64,000 bases of DNA from Candidatus Rickettsiella viridis (GTDB taxonomy: Bacteria > Pseudomonadota > Gammaproteobacteria > Diplorickettsiales > Diplorickettsiaceae): the NCBI RefSeq assembly GCF_003966755.1, contig NZ_AP018005.1, forward strand, positions 930,001 through 994,000, in the 5' to 3' direction. Positions 7,598 through 16,882 of the stretch are shown piece by piece (positions within the stretch are counted from its first letter, which is position 1; each line of letters opens with the position of its first letter). The position numbers were made by a program, and so were the translations under genes. Under the pieces are notes generated by a model. The model worked only from the letters and a program-made list of their open reading frames with translations, was not told the origin of the DNA and did no database searches.

Positions 7598-10500
7598 TCT
7601 CTGCCCTGCTTGGAGAGTTCATACAGCTTGAATTAGCGCTACTAGCTTCTCGCGTGGGTAACAAAAAAAATAGGCTATTTGTTTTTGGAATAGGGGCTTG
7701 CTTAAAGGGAAAAGTAGTATCATTTTCGACATTGCTTGAAAACTTAGCTTTTAATTGCTTAATAGTTTGCCTATGTGGTTCTTGCAATTTCTTTGCAAAA
7801 ACTGGCTTAATAGAAAAAACTAATGCATTGAGTTGCGCCAATGCTTGATTTACTTTAGAAAATAAATCATCTTTTAAATACAGGTTGAAATGTGATTCAA
7901 ACACTAGCAAAAATTTAATAACGCGTTGCCAATCAGTAAATTGTGATGATTTCTTTATATAAACTTTAGAATCAGATAGCTTAAGCAAAAAACTTACTTT
8001 GTGTAGAGACATTAATAAATGATCTATTATTTTTTTATCTTGTTTATTCCATGAGTGTTGTTTTATTAAATCAGTTAACGCATTTGCTAAATTAAATATT
8101 ACTTTATTAGTTTTTAATGCTGCTTTTTTATCTGTATTTGCACACCTTATCTTTTTATACATGCCTATACACCATTGTAAAAGCAACAGTTGTGAGGGAA
8201 GTTGTTCAAAACAATCTCGTACTAGAATATCCGTGTTAAGCGGTTTTTTAGCATGATTAGGTTTATTTTCTTCTTTATCTTTATGGGTTTGATAATAACC
8301 TTTTTCATTTTTTATCCTATCCCACCCATCATACTTTAAAATGCAATTATGCATTTTAAACGGCGTCATCTCGCGATGGAGTTTTTCAAGAGGCGTACCG
8401 CGATTTGCAGCTTCAGGTATGAGCGGTATAGCTTCAGCTTTTTGTGCCAGTAGGTGGGTTAGTACTGCTAATTCAATCGCAGCTGTTTGTCTAGCTTGGC
8501 GCAGGCGGAAAAAATATCTTAACGATAGACCTATCATTAAAGGTATGCCCGTTACGAGAATACCGGGAATTATCCACGTTTGCCAGCTTGATTGGGCTGG
8601 CAAGTCGGGGTCGCTTAAGGTATGCGAATGTGCTTGGAGTGAAGACAAACGCTCGTTAGAAAACGGCAGTAACCCTTTATATTGAACACCGAATTTTGTT
8701 AATAATTTTACTTCTTGTGATACATTGGCTAATTTCCGGTGATTTACCCGTATAAAACCCGACTCCATTTGGGTTATGGTTGTGTCATTTTTTAAATTAA
8801 TAGGAATGCCAGGTAATAAGTTACTGAAATTCTCAACAGACCCATCATTTGTAGCCTGGGTTTTAATGGCACCTAAGGTTGCCACCAATCCATATTCTTT
8901 ATTAAACAGATAATGTATGTCGCGGTATAAAAACTGTTGGGATGTTTGATTAAATTTGATATCTTCGACGGTAGCAGCTGTTGTTTTATGAAATAAAAAA
9001 TAATTAAATCCTTTATCTACGATAATTTTAAAAGTATTGAGATGATTTAGAAGTAAGTGTTTCGCATCGAGTTCAAAAAAAACACAAATTTGTAGATTCT
9101 TTTTAAAGATTAATTGACTTAGATAGTTTTTATTATCAATTTCATAGGGTCCCTGAAAAACTAAATTTAGATTAGTGCTGGGTAAATGAAAAGAAAATTT
9201 AATGTATTTACCTACTCCCCCAGGCCAGCCTTGTTGGCTAAAAAAAATGTTTCTAAGATTTTTCATGCCTGCTGGTAAAGGCGCACCTATGCCATTGCTG
9301 AGATGGTTAACCAGTAAAAATTTATCTTCAGCTAAACGTGGATAGTGCGTATCTATTGTAAAAGTATTTAGTTTATAGCTAGTTTCTATGATAAATGAAT
9401 AGACAGCGTTTCGATTGACGCTTAGATTGGCATCCAGGCTATCATTATCCAAACGAAGTTCAATGCCATTTTGACCTATAAAATCCACTGTACCTTGAAT
9501 ATTATTCAATTCTATCATCTGATGAGGGTGCAGATAAAATTGAGTGGGTTTCTTATAGTCAGCAATAACGTAGTTTAGATAAACTACGTGGGCAGTAAAA
9601 TTAAATAGGCCAACTAAAAAATAAGCTGGATTAAAATCAATTTTTATTTCTTGTTTAAAATCAAAGCCATGAATTTCCATGTTGAGTTTTTGCAAGCACA
9701 ACGCATGATTGTCAATCAGAGTGACGTTTATTTGATAAGGTTTAGAACTAGCTAAAGGTAAACATACTATGGTTAAGGTAGAAAAGGGATCGTAGATAAC
9801 ACTAGGGTAACTATTATGACCTATCCAATAATAAAGTGTATGAAGATAACCAAAATTTTCTAATTGTAAAACGGCTACTGTTTTTTCTTCTTCGCTTATG
9901 AATATTTCCTCTAGGAATGAATCCTGGATTAAAACAACGACTTGTTTGTTCTCTAAAAAAGGTCCATCATCTATCGATACATGGCCATAACGCGGATTGA
10001 ATAAAAAAAGTATATCAAATATTTTTTTAGTTGAATCAGGCGCTTTAACATTAGAAAAACATGCCCCTAAAGCGCCTTTAATGCTTAGGGGGCTTATAGC
10101 TTGTAAACGTCCGTGCGAATCATGGCTACTCAGTGATGTGGAAGTCAGTACCCGCCAATCTTCAACTAAAATGGGCTTAACACTACAAGCTTTTTGAGTG
10201 GCACAAAAGTTTTCAGACATAAGAAGCCGGATCGAAAAGTCTTCAGGCATAAGAAGTCCGATCGATAGTAAGTTCTTACACATTGTATGAGGTATATCAA
10301 ATAAATATTTACATTTTTTCTCTGATTGGGAAAATATATTATCTTCCTGGATAGTTTGATTTTGCGATGAAAAACTAAGTTTAAAAAGATTTTTTTTATC
10401 TTGAATTTTATATTGTCTTTTCCAATAAGCCACCGTTTGTGATTTTATTTTTCTTGCAAAAAACCGTGTTCTGAGGGTAACAACTGCATTTGCAGTAGGT

Positions 10501-12224
10501 GTCAATTTACTAACCGTATACTTATATTTTATATTAGAAATAGCTTGTTGCGGATTTAAACGAATTTGTTCCAAAAGAAAACTAGGAAATTCGCTGGCTG
10601 GAATACTAATAGGCTCGGCTTCAATAAATTTTGGTAGTTTTAGGATAGCGTGATTAAAATGTACATTTAGCATTTCACTGAATTGATTGATATAGGTTAA
10701 GAAGAAACGCAGTAATTCTCTTTCCATTAATATTTCTTGGACAAAACTATTGAAACCCAGGCTGAATTTAACCCCATCCCACACTGAAGTACGCAGGTGG
10801 TAGTGCTCCCTTAAATAATTGGCTGAAATTATTAATTGATGGATCGTAATCCCTAAGTCTAATAAGAGGCCACCAGGGCCTAATTCTAATCCTAGACATT
10901 CAGCGAACATGCTAGCAAAGATTATACTGTTATCTAATAATAGTGCTTTTGCCTCTTGATGTTCGGGCGAATTAAGGGGCGAATTAGCTAATTGTTCTGA
11001 AAGTTCAAAAAAACTTGAGATGACTAAAATTTTTGCAACTGGCGATGCCGCCGCATGTATGAATTTAGTTAATATAGCCGCGCTTTTAGGGAAACGTTTA
11101 ACAAATACAGGATGTTGAATAAAGTGTGTGTAAGCTTGGTTGACACCCATATCAGCCGTTATTAAAGTGGTCATATAACTTAAACTATCGGCATGACCAT
11201 TAAGCGCTTGAATGAGGGCGGGTGCTAATATAACACCCTGTCGGGTCATAGCAATTGATTTTTCTAACCCTATTTTAGCTTGCGTGTGCGATTGAATCAC
11301 TTTGTCTAATAGCGCGTTACTCTCTGCTAGGTTTAGACCGGTAGCTACCAGATCAGTAGAAAGTTTACTGCGTGCCATCTCGGTTAATTCTGCTTCAGGA
11401 ATAACTTGCTCACGTTTAGCATAATAGATTAATTTTTCCAATAAATTTTTTCTGAAATCAGCTAGGGAATTTTTAATTTCACTGTTTTGGTGATTAAGAT
11501 AATCATTATTAATTTTTATATCATATTTATCTATTAGTTTGCCTAAAGCGATTTGTTGATTATCGGATAAAGAGATAGCATCGACTATTTTTTCTGCATC
11601 AATAGATAGTTTTTTAATCGGATCACTTAGTATCGTCTTGCTTAAACGTTCTGGCGCTAGTGTTTTCTGATCATTTATAAGGAAAAATTCAAGAAACGTT
11701 TCGATAGCTAAGCCTTCAATATAAAAATTTTCATTTTCATAAATAGAATCAGCGCCAGAAAAATAGTTGCCTAAAAAATCATCTATAAAATATAGAATCT
11801 CTACGGTCTTTTCTGGCTTATAGATATAAGCGCGCGTCGTTACTTCATAGGATAAATCCTCGGGAAATAAAAGCGCACAGAAAATGTCAACCATTTCATC
11901 TAGCTCGGTATCTCTATCTAATGTAAAAAAACTATCTTGGTTTATTTCGGAACAATATAAATTTAAAACATTTCCTGTTGCCACTTTTTCTCGCTGAACA
12001 GTCAGATAAACTTTTTTTCCGCTATCGTTGGACAGCTCAATTAAGTGCGCATTATCAATTTCAGCAATAGGTGATATAAAATTTTTTGCCTTCTCCCAGA
12101 GTATTTCTGGTGTCATAGATTGAAAAAAATCTGACTGCGAATCTATTTCACCGTCTCTTGTTTGTCGGGTTGCTTTGTCCTGCATAAACTCTTGTAAAGC
12201 AGTTATTTTTTCAAGTAATTGCAC
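7584..12224 (-). CDS. Giant toxin-like protein, 1546 aa
   Basis: No signal peptide. The N-terminal ~350 residues are helical and charged. Residues ~400-500 contain hydrophobic helices (ILVISSFFELSEQLA, SIIFASMFAECLG, GPGGLLLDLGITIHQL) whose order recalls the pore-forming region of large clostridial toxins, including an ELSE motif. Then follow ~700 residues of beta-rich sequence with LYYWIGHNSYPSVIYDPFS and GAPLPAGMKNLRNIFFSQQG. A single strong membrane segment (WIIPGILVTGIPLMIGLSL) lies around residue 1240. The tail of ~270 residues is helical. Family membership (TcdA/TcdB-pore-like) is a guess from pattern. It starts 22 bases inside the end of the upstream 842-aa gene, so the two are probably translationally coupled. 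It is probably a secreted virulence protein or effector. No protease or glycosyltransferase motif was seen. Confidence 0.65.
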   Translation of the reverse strand: MQLLEKITALQEFMQDKATRQTRDGEIDSQSDFFQSMTPEILWEKAKNFISPIAEIDNAHLIELSNDSGKKVYLTVQREKVATGNVLNLYCSEINQDSFFTLDRDTELDEMVDIFCALLFPEDLSYEVTTRAYIYKPEKTVEILYFIDDFLGNYFSGADSIYENENFYIEGLAIETFLEFFLINDQKTLAPERLSKTILSDPIKKLSIDAEKIVDAISLSDNQQIALGKLIDKYDIKINNDYLNHQNSEIKNSLADFRKNLLEKLIYYAKREQVIPEAELTEMARSKLSTDLVATGLNLAESNALLDKVIQSHTQAKIGLEKSIAMTRQGVILAPALIQALNGHADSLSYMTTLITADMGVNQAYTHFIQHPVFVKRFPKSAAILTKFIHAAASPVAKILVISSFFELSEQLANSPLNSPEHQEAKALLLDNSIIFASMFAECLGLELGPGGLLLDLGITIHQLIISANYLREHYHLRTSVWDGVKFSLGFNSFVQEILMERELLRFFLTYINQFSEMLNVHFNHAILKLPKFIEAEPISIPASEFPSFLLEQIRLNPQQAISNIKYKYTVSKLTPTANAVVTLRTRFFARKIKSQTVAYWKRQYKIQDKKNLFKLSFSSQNQTIQEDNIFSQSEKKCKYLFDIPHTMCKNLLSIGLLMPEDFSIRLLMSENFCATQKACSVKPILVEDWRVLTSTSLSSHDSHGRLQAISPLSIKGALGACFSNVKAPDSTKKIFDILFLFNPRYGHVSIDDGPFLENKQVVVLIQDSFLEEIFISEEEKTVAVLQLENFGYLHTLYYWIGHNSYPSVIYDPFSTLTIVCLPLASSKPYQINVTLIDNHALCLQKLNMEIHGFDFKQEIKIDFNPAYFLVGLFNFTAHVVYLNYVIADYKKPTQFYLHPHQMIELNNIQGTVDFIGQNGIELRLDNDSLDANLSVNRNAVYSFIIETSYKLNTFTIDTHYPRLAEDKFLLVNHLSNGIGAPLPAGMKNLRNIFFSQQGWPGGVGKYIKFSFHLPSTNLNLVFQGPYEIDNKNYLSQLIFKKNLQICVFFELDAKHLLLNHLNTFKIIVDKGFNYFLFHKTTAATVEDIKFNQTSQQFLYRDIHYLFNKEYGLVATLGAIKTQATNDGSVENFSNLLPGIPINLKNDTTITQMESGFIRVNHRKLANVSQEVKLLTKFGVQYKGLLPFSNERLSSLQAHSHTLSDPDLPAQSSWQTWIIPGILVTGIPLMIGLSLRYFFRLRQARQTAAIELAVLTHLLAQKAEAIPLIPEAANRGTPLEKLHREMTPFKMHNCILKYDGWDRIKNEKGYYQTHKDKEENKPNHAKKPLNTDILVRDCFEQLPSQLLLLQWCIGMYKKIRCANTDKKAALKTNKVIFNLANALTDLIKQHSWNKQDKKIIDHLLMSLHKVSFLLKLSDSKVYIKKSSQFTDWQRVIKFLLVFESHFNLYLKDDLFSKVNQALAQLNALVFSIKPVFAKKLQEPHRQTIKQLKAKFSSNVENDTTFPFKQAPIPKTNSLFFLLPTREASSANSSCMNSPSRAEISAK

Positions 12225-14731
12225 GTGTTTATTTTTTTTATTTTACCTATTAAAAAAGACAATAGGTATTGCATTCTGCGATCATAACTTTTAAAGGGAC
12301 TATAGCTATTTTTTCCATTAGCTTCCTCACTACAAGTTGCAGAACGTGATTTTCGACCAGAAAAACCGCTGGTTTCTCCACAAACACGGGCAGTAGCTAG
12401 CTGTTCCAATTTTCTTAAGGCATAGGACGATTTAAGATTAGCCAATAGTGCATCATCAATCTCTAAATAAGCATGACTTTCTAGTAAGGCTGCAAACTGT
12501 GAATTTGTTTCTCCCGTTCTAGAGTCGGTATAAATACTAGAAAATTCATCGAGCAGTTTTTCTTTTACCTTGGCTTCTATATTTTGCCAAATAACCGCAA
12601 CACCTTCTTCTTTTAAGGTATCATAATTTGATAAAAAATTATCAAATCCGTCGTTTAATAAATAATATTCAATTTCCTCATTAACAATAATCGGAAATTT
12701 AATAAGCGCTAATTCGTAATTAATAATGACTAAATTTACAAATGAATGCACACCTAACAATTTTTCAAGTAATTTATTAAAAGCGCCTAAACAGCAAATA
12801 GGCTCGTCGGCTAAACCATTATCATGACCATAGGCATCAATATTTCCTCCACGCTGAATTTCATATAAACCTTCTATTAATTGGTTTTTTGCGTCGACTA
12901 AATTTCCTATGCGTTCTGACTCATCATGAATGCCTTGCCACAAGGAAAAAAATAATGTTTTTAAGCTAAGCCCTGATTGTGGCTCAACAAAATCTGCTTG
13001 GCTTATAATACCTTTTAAAGCATTAATAGCAGATTGAATGTACTGTCTATTGGTAAGACAGGTAGAAAGTTCCCTTTCCAATTCAAGAACAATCGTATTA
13101 AATTGACGATCTAACTCATCGTTACTAATAGTTTCTGCATATTTAATAAAAAATTTTTTTGCTGATTCGGAAAGGCTGCGATGAATAGAGGTTAAATGTG
13201 TACTTTGCGCGCGATTAATGGGTAGGCTGGGGATTTTTAAATAGCTTTTGCTGGCCATTAACTCATCAATTTTAATTAATTTATTTTCTGTACTTAAATC
13301 GCCTCTATCTAGTAATAAAAATAAATCTTTAAAAAAATTCATATGAATATTTTTTAATCGACTGATGGTTTTATACCTTGAAATATCAACTAAAAATTCA
13401 TCTAAACGAATTAACTGAAGAAAATTTTCTTCAGTTAAAAAGTTATTTTGTCGTAACTTACGTAGCAATCTAAGCAAAAGATGAATCGATTTAGAATTTT
13501 TTATTTTATCTACATTACTGTAAGATAAAATTGCTGCGCCTGCTAATTCTCGGATACTAAAAGCAAGCAATAAGGGTTGCTCATAGCTATGTATGGCTAA
13601 CTTTAAATATAAATCATTTAACTCATGGTTTTTAAGCACAATTAAGGCGTTAGCAAACTCATAAACAACATCCGGTGTGAATGAATTAGAAAAAAGCAAA
13701 TCAAAATTATCTCGAGTAAAAAAATTTTCAGTTTTTAGCAGTGAAATAGCATTGGCTATTTTTTTTAGCCGCGTGCCTTTAAAGTAGCTTAAAGCAATGA
13801 TATTTGTTTGCGATATAAAGTTTTCGCTATTAAGCATAATGTATGAAAACATATTTAAGTTTTCTTCAGTAAAATATTTTATTATCTCTATATAATTTTC
13901 TCGCAATAAACGGCGTTCTATTAAGAAATTAACATAAAGAACGAGTCTATTCGCGTTCTTAGTGACTAAAAACGTGAAGTTATTTTTTAAAATTTCTGGT
14001 TTGGTTTCAAGCATTTCTGTAAGAAAGTTGAAGGCAAACAATCTTTTATTTTTTTTACACAGCTTAAAATTTATTTCACTGAGTAAGTTATACTTTTTTA
14101 ACCTTGCTAATATTTCTGCTTTATCTAAAGGAGAATCAGCTCTAGTAGGAACTTCTTGAATGATAAAATTAAGGTATTCATTGGCTAATAGATCGTTTTC
14201 TTTTAAAATTTTAAAAGCATCCGCTAATAAGGAAGGAGCACTCGCTTGTTTAATAGCACTTATATAGTTTTCCTGATCCATGCCAATGGTAATTAATGTA
14301 AGTACAGCATCAAAAAAATCGAAGCTTATTTCGTTATTAAGTATTCCAGTGTCCTGAAATTCAGAGAGACGATCGATCGTTGTTGCCGGATCAAAAACTT
14401 CGGAAATTTCTATGATAGTATCAGTTATCTCTCGGTCATAGGTAGTTATTTTCCCTAAAAATTTGAATAATTTGAAGCAAGATTCTATTTTAGGCGTTTC
14501 TAGCAAAAAATCGAATATCGTCTGTCTGAGGCTATTTTTACTTATAAGAAAATCAATAGATTTTTTGAGATAAAAAAATTCTTGAGGCGTTTTTGCGGAC
14601 AGAGCGGCTGTAATATCCTGTAGGGTGTTGCTGCTGATAGAGGGATCGTTTTGAAAAAGATCAATAATAGCGTGGAGATTGTTTGCCTTATACGCATTGA
14701 AATTAATTTCTTCTGGGTTCATGAAAGCCAT
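12203..14731 (-). CDS. Alpha-solenoid effector-like protein, 842 aa
   Basis: Residues ~10-450 are built from degenerate helical repeats of ~35-40 residues, each with a Leu-rich helix, a short loop and an Asn/Phe start: NNFLTEENFLQLI, ENFFTRDNFDLLFS, RRLLRENYIEIIKYF, NDLLANEYLNFII. This pattern is common in large Legionellales effector candidates. The second half is helical without obvious repeats, and a basic Ser/Arg patch (SGFSGRKSRSATCSEE) precedes the C-terminus. No enzyme motif was seen. It is the first gene of a two-gene unit with the 1546-aa protein, overlapping it by 22 bases. The likely role is a scaffold or a protein-binding partner of that large protein, by inference from coupling. 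Confidence 0.65.
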   Translation of the reverse strand: MAFMNPEEINFNAYKANNLHAIIDLFQNDPSISSNTLQDITAALSAKTPQEFFYLKKSIDFLISKNSLRQTIFDFLLETPKIESCFKLFKFLGKITTYDREITDTIIEISEVFDPATTIDRLSEFQDTGILNNEISFDFFDAVLTLITIGMDQENYISAIKQASAPSLLADAFKILKENDLLANEYLNFIIQEVPTRADSPLDKAEILARLKKYNLLSEINFKLCKKNKRLFAFNFLTEMLETKPEILKNNFTFLVTKNANRLVLYVNFLIERRLLRENYIEIIKYFTEENLNMFSYIMLNSENFISQTNIIALSYFKGTRLKKIANAISLLKTENFFTRDNFDLLFSNSFTPDVVYEFANALIVLKNHELNDLYLKLAIHSYEQPLLLAFSIRELAGAAILSYSNVDKIKNSKSIHLLLRLLRKLRQNNFLTEENFLQLIRLDEFLVDISRYKTISRLKNIHMNFFKDLFLLLDRGDLSTENKLIKIDELMASKSYLKIPSLPINRAQSTHLTSIHRSLSESAKKFFIKYAETISNDELDRQFNTIVLELERELSTCLTNRQYIQSAINALKGIISQADFVEPQSGLSLKTLFFSLWQGIHDESERIGNLVDAKNQLIEGLYEIQRGGNIDAYGHDNGLADEPICCLGAFNKLLEKLLGVHSFVNLVIINYELALIKFPIIVNEEIEYYLLNDGFDNFLSNYDTLKEEGVAVIWQNIEAKVKEKLLDEFSSIYTDSRTGETNSQFAALLESHAYLEIDDALLANLKSSYALRKLEQLATARVCGETSGFSGRKSRSATCSEEANGKNSYSPFKSYDRRMQYLLSFLIGKIKKINTCNYLKK

Positions 14732-15294
14732 CCTAGCTGATTTATTAGAGTAAGTTATTCGCGCAGCAATATAGATAAAAATATCTAATTAATAATGGTT
14801 ACCTTTTATCGGAATGAGACAATCGCCACAACTAAGGTTTCATTTTTTAGTTTTATGTTACGGTTATCATGCTGATATATCTTATAATTTAATCTCTTTA
14901 CCTAAAATAAAATTATTTGTAATTTGATTAAGCGCTTCATAACTACAAGCAAATTCTGGACTGTCTCACATCCTATTTAATTTTAGCAAAATATCTCCAA
15001 ATGTGCTATCAATTTCATGTCAGTGATGCATATATTAGGTAATTCATTTTTGGTTAATGAATAATGTTGACCACCTAAGGTTTTATCAAACATTTTAGGA
15101 TACACTCTATTCACATTTCCTTTTTAATAGCATACCTTATTTGAAGCACAAATTAAGTTGCTATACTCTCCCTAGCTTTAAACGTTTTGCCTGGGAAATA
15201 ACATGTATTAAGCTAGCAGATGACCCAATGACTGTTAATCATTGGGTCGCCGTAGCCGGCGAATCATTTGAAGTTGAAACTTGTGTAGAACCCC
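14732..15294. other. Intergenic region, island/core boundary
   Basis: 563 bp, AT-rich in its left part and becoming less so to the right. I see no convincing gene; the plus-strand ORF at 15141-15338 overlaps the yrdA-like gene end and has no SD. The one clear element is a perfect hairpin at 15222-15248. The region separates the AT-rich accessory island from housekeeping genes. Confidence 0.4.
15222..15248 (-). terminator. 10-bp hairpin downstream of yrdA-like gene
   Basis: GACCCAATGA, loop CTGTTAA, TCATTGGGTC, 47 bp beyond the stop of the minus-strand gene. No U-run follows on that strand, so termination function is uncertain. Confidence 0.4.
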
Positions 15295-15843
15295 TTAGTT
15301 ATTGTGGTCAGATTCTTTTGTTGGATCAAAAACTTTAAGCCCTTGTTTAAACCTATGAATTTTTTCAAGATAATGTTGTGAGTATTGCTGCATCGCTTTT
15401 ATCTGCTGTTCAGATAAAGTTGCTTTTATTTTGCCTGTGCCAATCACCAGCGATGCATCGGGAATGATCTGATTCTCAAGCACCAGTGCATTGGCGCCGA
15501 TCATGCAATTTTTTCCAATCACCGCATTGCTTAACACCACCGCACCAATCGCAATAACCGAATTTTCACCAATGCTACGGCCATGAAACATCGCGTTATG
15601 TCCCATCGTGACATTTTTTCCTATTGTCACAGGATGTCCTGGATCCGTATGAATAACAGCACCGTCTTGAATATTGGTATTTTCACCAATCTCAATCGTA
15701 TCGTTATCGGCACGAATAACTGCGTTAGAAAGAATAATGACATTATTATGAATAATCACCGAACCGATAATATCGGCACTTTCCGCAATAAAATAATGAT
15801 TGCCGACTAAGCTTGGTGTTCTCTCTTCAAAAGAATAAAGCAT
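15295..15843 (-). CDS. yrdA: Gamma-carbonic-anhydrase-like hexapeptide protein (YrdA family)
   Basis: Left-handed beta-helix protein of 182 aa, the usual family length. Hexapeptide repeats run from residue ~25 to ~140 (IIGSVIIHNNVIILSNAVIR, IGENSVIAIGAVVLSNAVIG). The three metal-ligand histidines of gamma-class enzymes sit at the expected places: H65 in VIHTD, H82 in MGHNA and H87 in FHGR. The NIQDG motif at 57-61 is the canonical lead-in. A C-terminal helix (SEQQIKAMQQYSQHYLEKI) packs against the helix in relatives. The biochemical role of bacterial YrdA proteins is poorly defined, so carbonic anhydrase activity is not certain. Confidence 0.9.
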   Translation of the reverse strand: MLYSFEERTPSLVGNHYFIAESADIIGSVIIHNNVIILSNAVIRADNDTIEIGENTNIQDGAVIHTDPGHPVTIGKNVTMGHNAMFHGRSIGENSVIAIGAVVLSNAVIGKNCMIGANALVLENQIIPDASLVIGTGKIKATLSEQQIKAMQQYSQHYLEKIHRFKQGLKVFDPTKESDHNN

Positions 15844-15863
15844 ATTAAAAATTTACGGTTAGT

Positions 15864-16223
15864 TTAGAAAAAATGAGCACGCGTGCAGCACTCACCCAAG
15901 GCTACTGCTGAATTGTTTTCTTTTACAGAAAAGAAACCTGATTTAGAACAACCCGCCACTTGCTGGGTTTCTTTAGACTTTATTTCTAATAGTAGATTTA
16001 TCTCATCCATTAAATTATTTAAGCGTTTTTCAGTTTTTACAGTATGTCTATGGGTATGTATATTATTGATAACGGTCGCTATGCTCCATCCGATGGCTGA
16101 ACCTAAAAGCGTCAATACAGCGACAGGGATACAAAAACTCAGCACCGCCATTACCGCTATTCCAATGGTCAAGGGTAATGTAAAAATCGAATAGACGGCC
16201 TTCTCCTTGCAAAAATTAAACAC
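15864..16223 (-). CDS. Small membrane protein, 119 aa
   Basis: GTG start. Two adjacent membrane helices between residues ~10 and ~53 (YSIFTLPLTIGIAVMAVL and IPVAVLTLLGSAIGWSIATV) are followed by a His-rich turn (NNIHTHRHTVKTEK), a short coiled-coil-like helix and a Cys-containing tail. I do not recognise a family. It lies between two other small genes on the same strand, 20 bp upstream of the yrdA-like gene, and may be co-transcribed with it. Confidence 0.5.
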   Translation of the reverse strand: MFNFCKEKAVYSIFTLPLTIGIAVMAVLSFCIPVAVLTLLGSAIGWSIATVINNIHTHRHTVKTEKRLNNLMDEINLLLEIKSKETQQVAGCSKSGFFSVKENNSAVALGECCTRAHFF

Positions 16224-16244
16224 GTGAGTAACAAAAGAACTATA

Positions 16245-16583
16245 TCAACATACTAAAAACGCGCCATACAGCCAAATAGCCATACCCATATAAAGTCCAA
16301 TCTTAGCCCCCAGATCCTTCGCTGCCTGAACATCGAGTGGCTTTTCAGTGCTTGTTAGATAGGCTCTCAATGTTTCTATTAAATCCTTTTGTTTTTCATC
16401 CTCAGACGGCATACTTTCTAATGTTTCAAGCACCGTTTTAATTAACTCAAATTGGCAATAGACTGGCAACACACGCCTATCAACGATAATTTCTTGCCTG
16501 CCTTCTCTCAGTTCCTTTTTAATGCCTGGCAATCCATACAGCAACGACGCTTGTTCTGGCGAAAAATCAGTACTGTTCTTCAT
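16245..16583 (-). CDS. Hypothetical protein with C-terminal membrane helix, 112 aa
   Basis: The frame is open from 16673, but I choose the ATG at 16583 because GGAGAG lies 8 bases upstream of it, whereas the upstream ATG has no SD. The protein is soluble and charged (SPEQASLLYGLPGIKKELRE, SMPSEDEKQKDLIETLRAYL) and ends with one membrane helix (IGLYMGMAIWLYGAFLVC). That architecture fits a tail-anchored inner-membrane protein. No family was recognised. Confidence 0.5.
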   Translation of the reverse strand: MKNSTDFSPEQASLLYGLPGIKKELREGRQEIIVDRRVLPVYCQFELIKTVLETLESMPSEDEKQKDLIETLRAYLTSTEKPLDVQAAKDLGAKIGLYMGMAIWLYGAFLVC

Positions 16584-16882
16584 AAATACTCTCCATCCGT
16601 AAAATGCATTCTGACATCGGTATTGAAGATACGAAAGACGCCAATCGGTTGGTAATATGACCATTTTCGTCATGGCCTAAGGCTTTTATTGCCCAAAACA
16701 GTCTATGCTGTATAAAAAGACAACCAGGTCATCTAAAAACCCCAAAAAAATCCTTAAGAAGGGCTAGATCTCACCCTCCAGTTAAGCTCTATTTGTGTAT
16801 CATTTGCTCAATAAGCCTGATAGAATGACCCCCTTTTAGAGCTAAAGACTTACTTGGCTCATTTATCAGCCAGGATACTTTA

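Noticed and set aside
15141-15338. 65-aa plus-strand ORF
   Set aside because: Runs through a hairpin and into the end of the yrdA-like gene; no SD and no resemblance to any protein.
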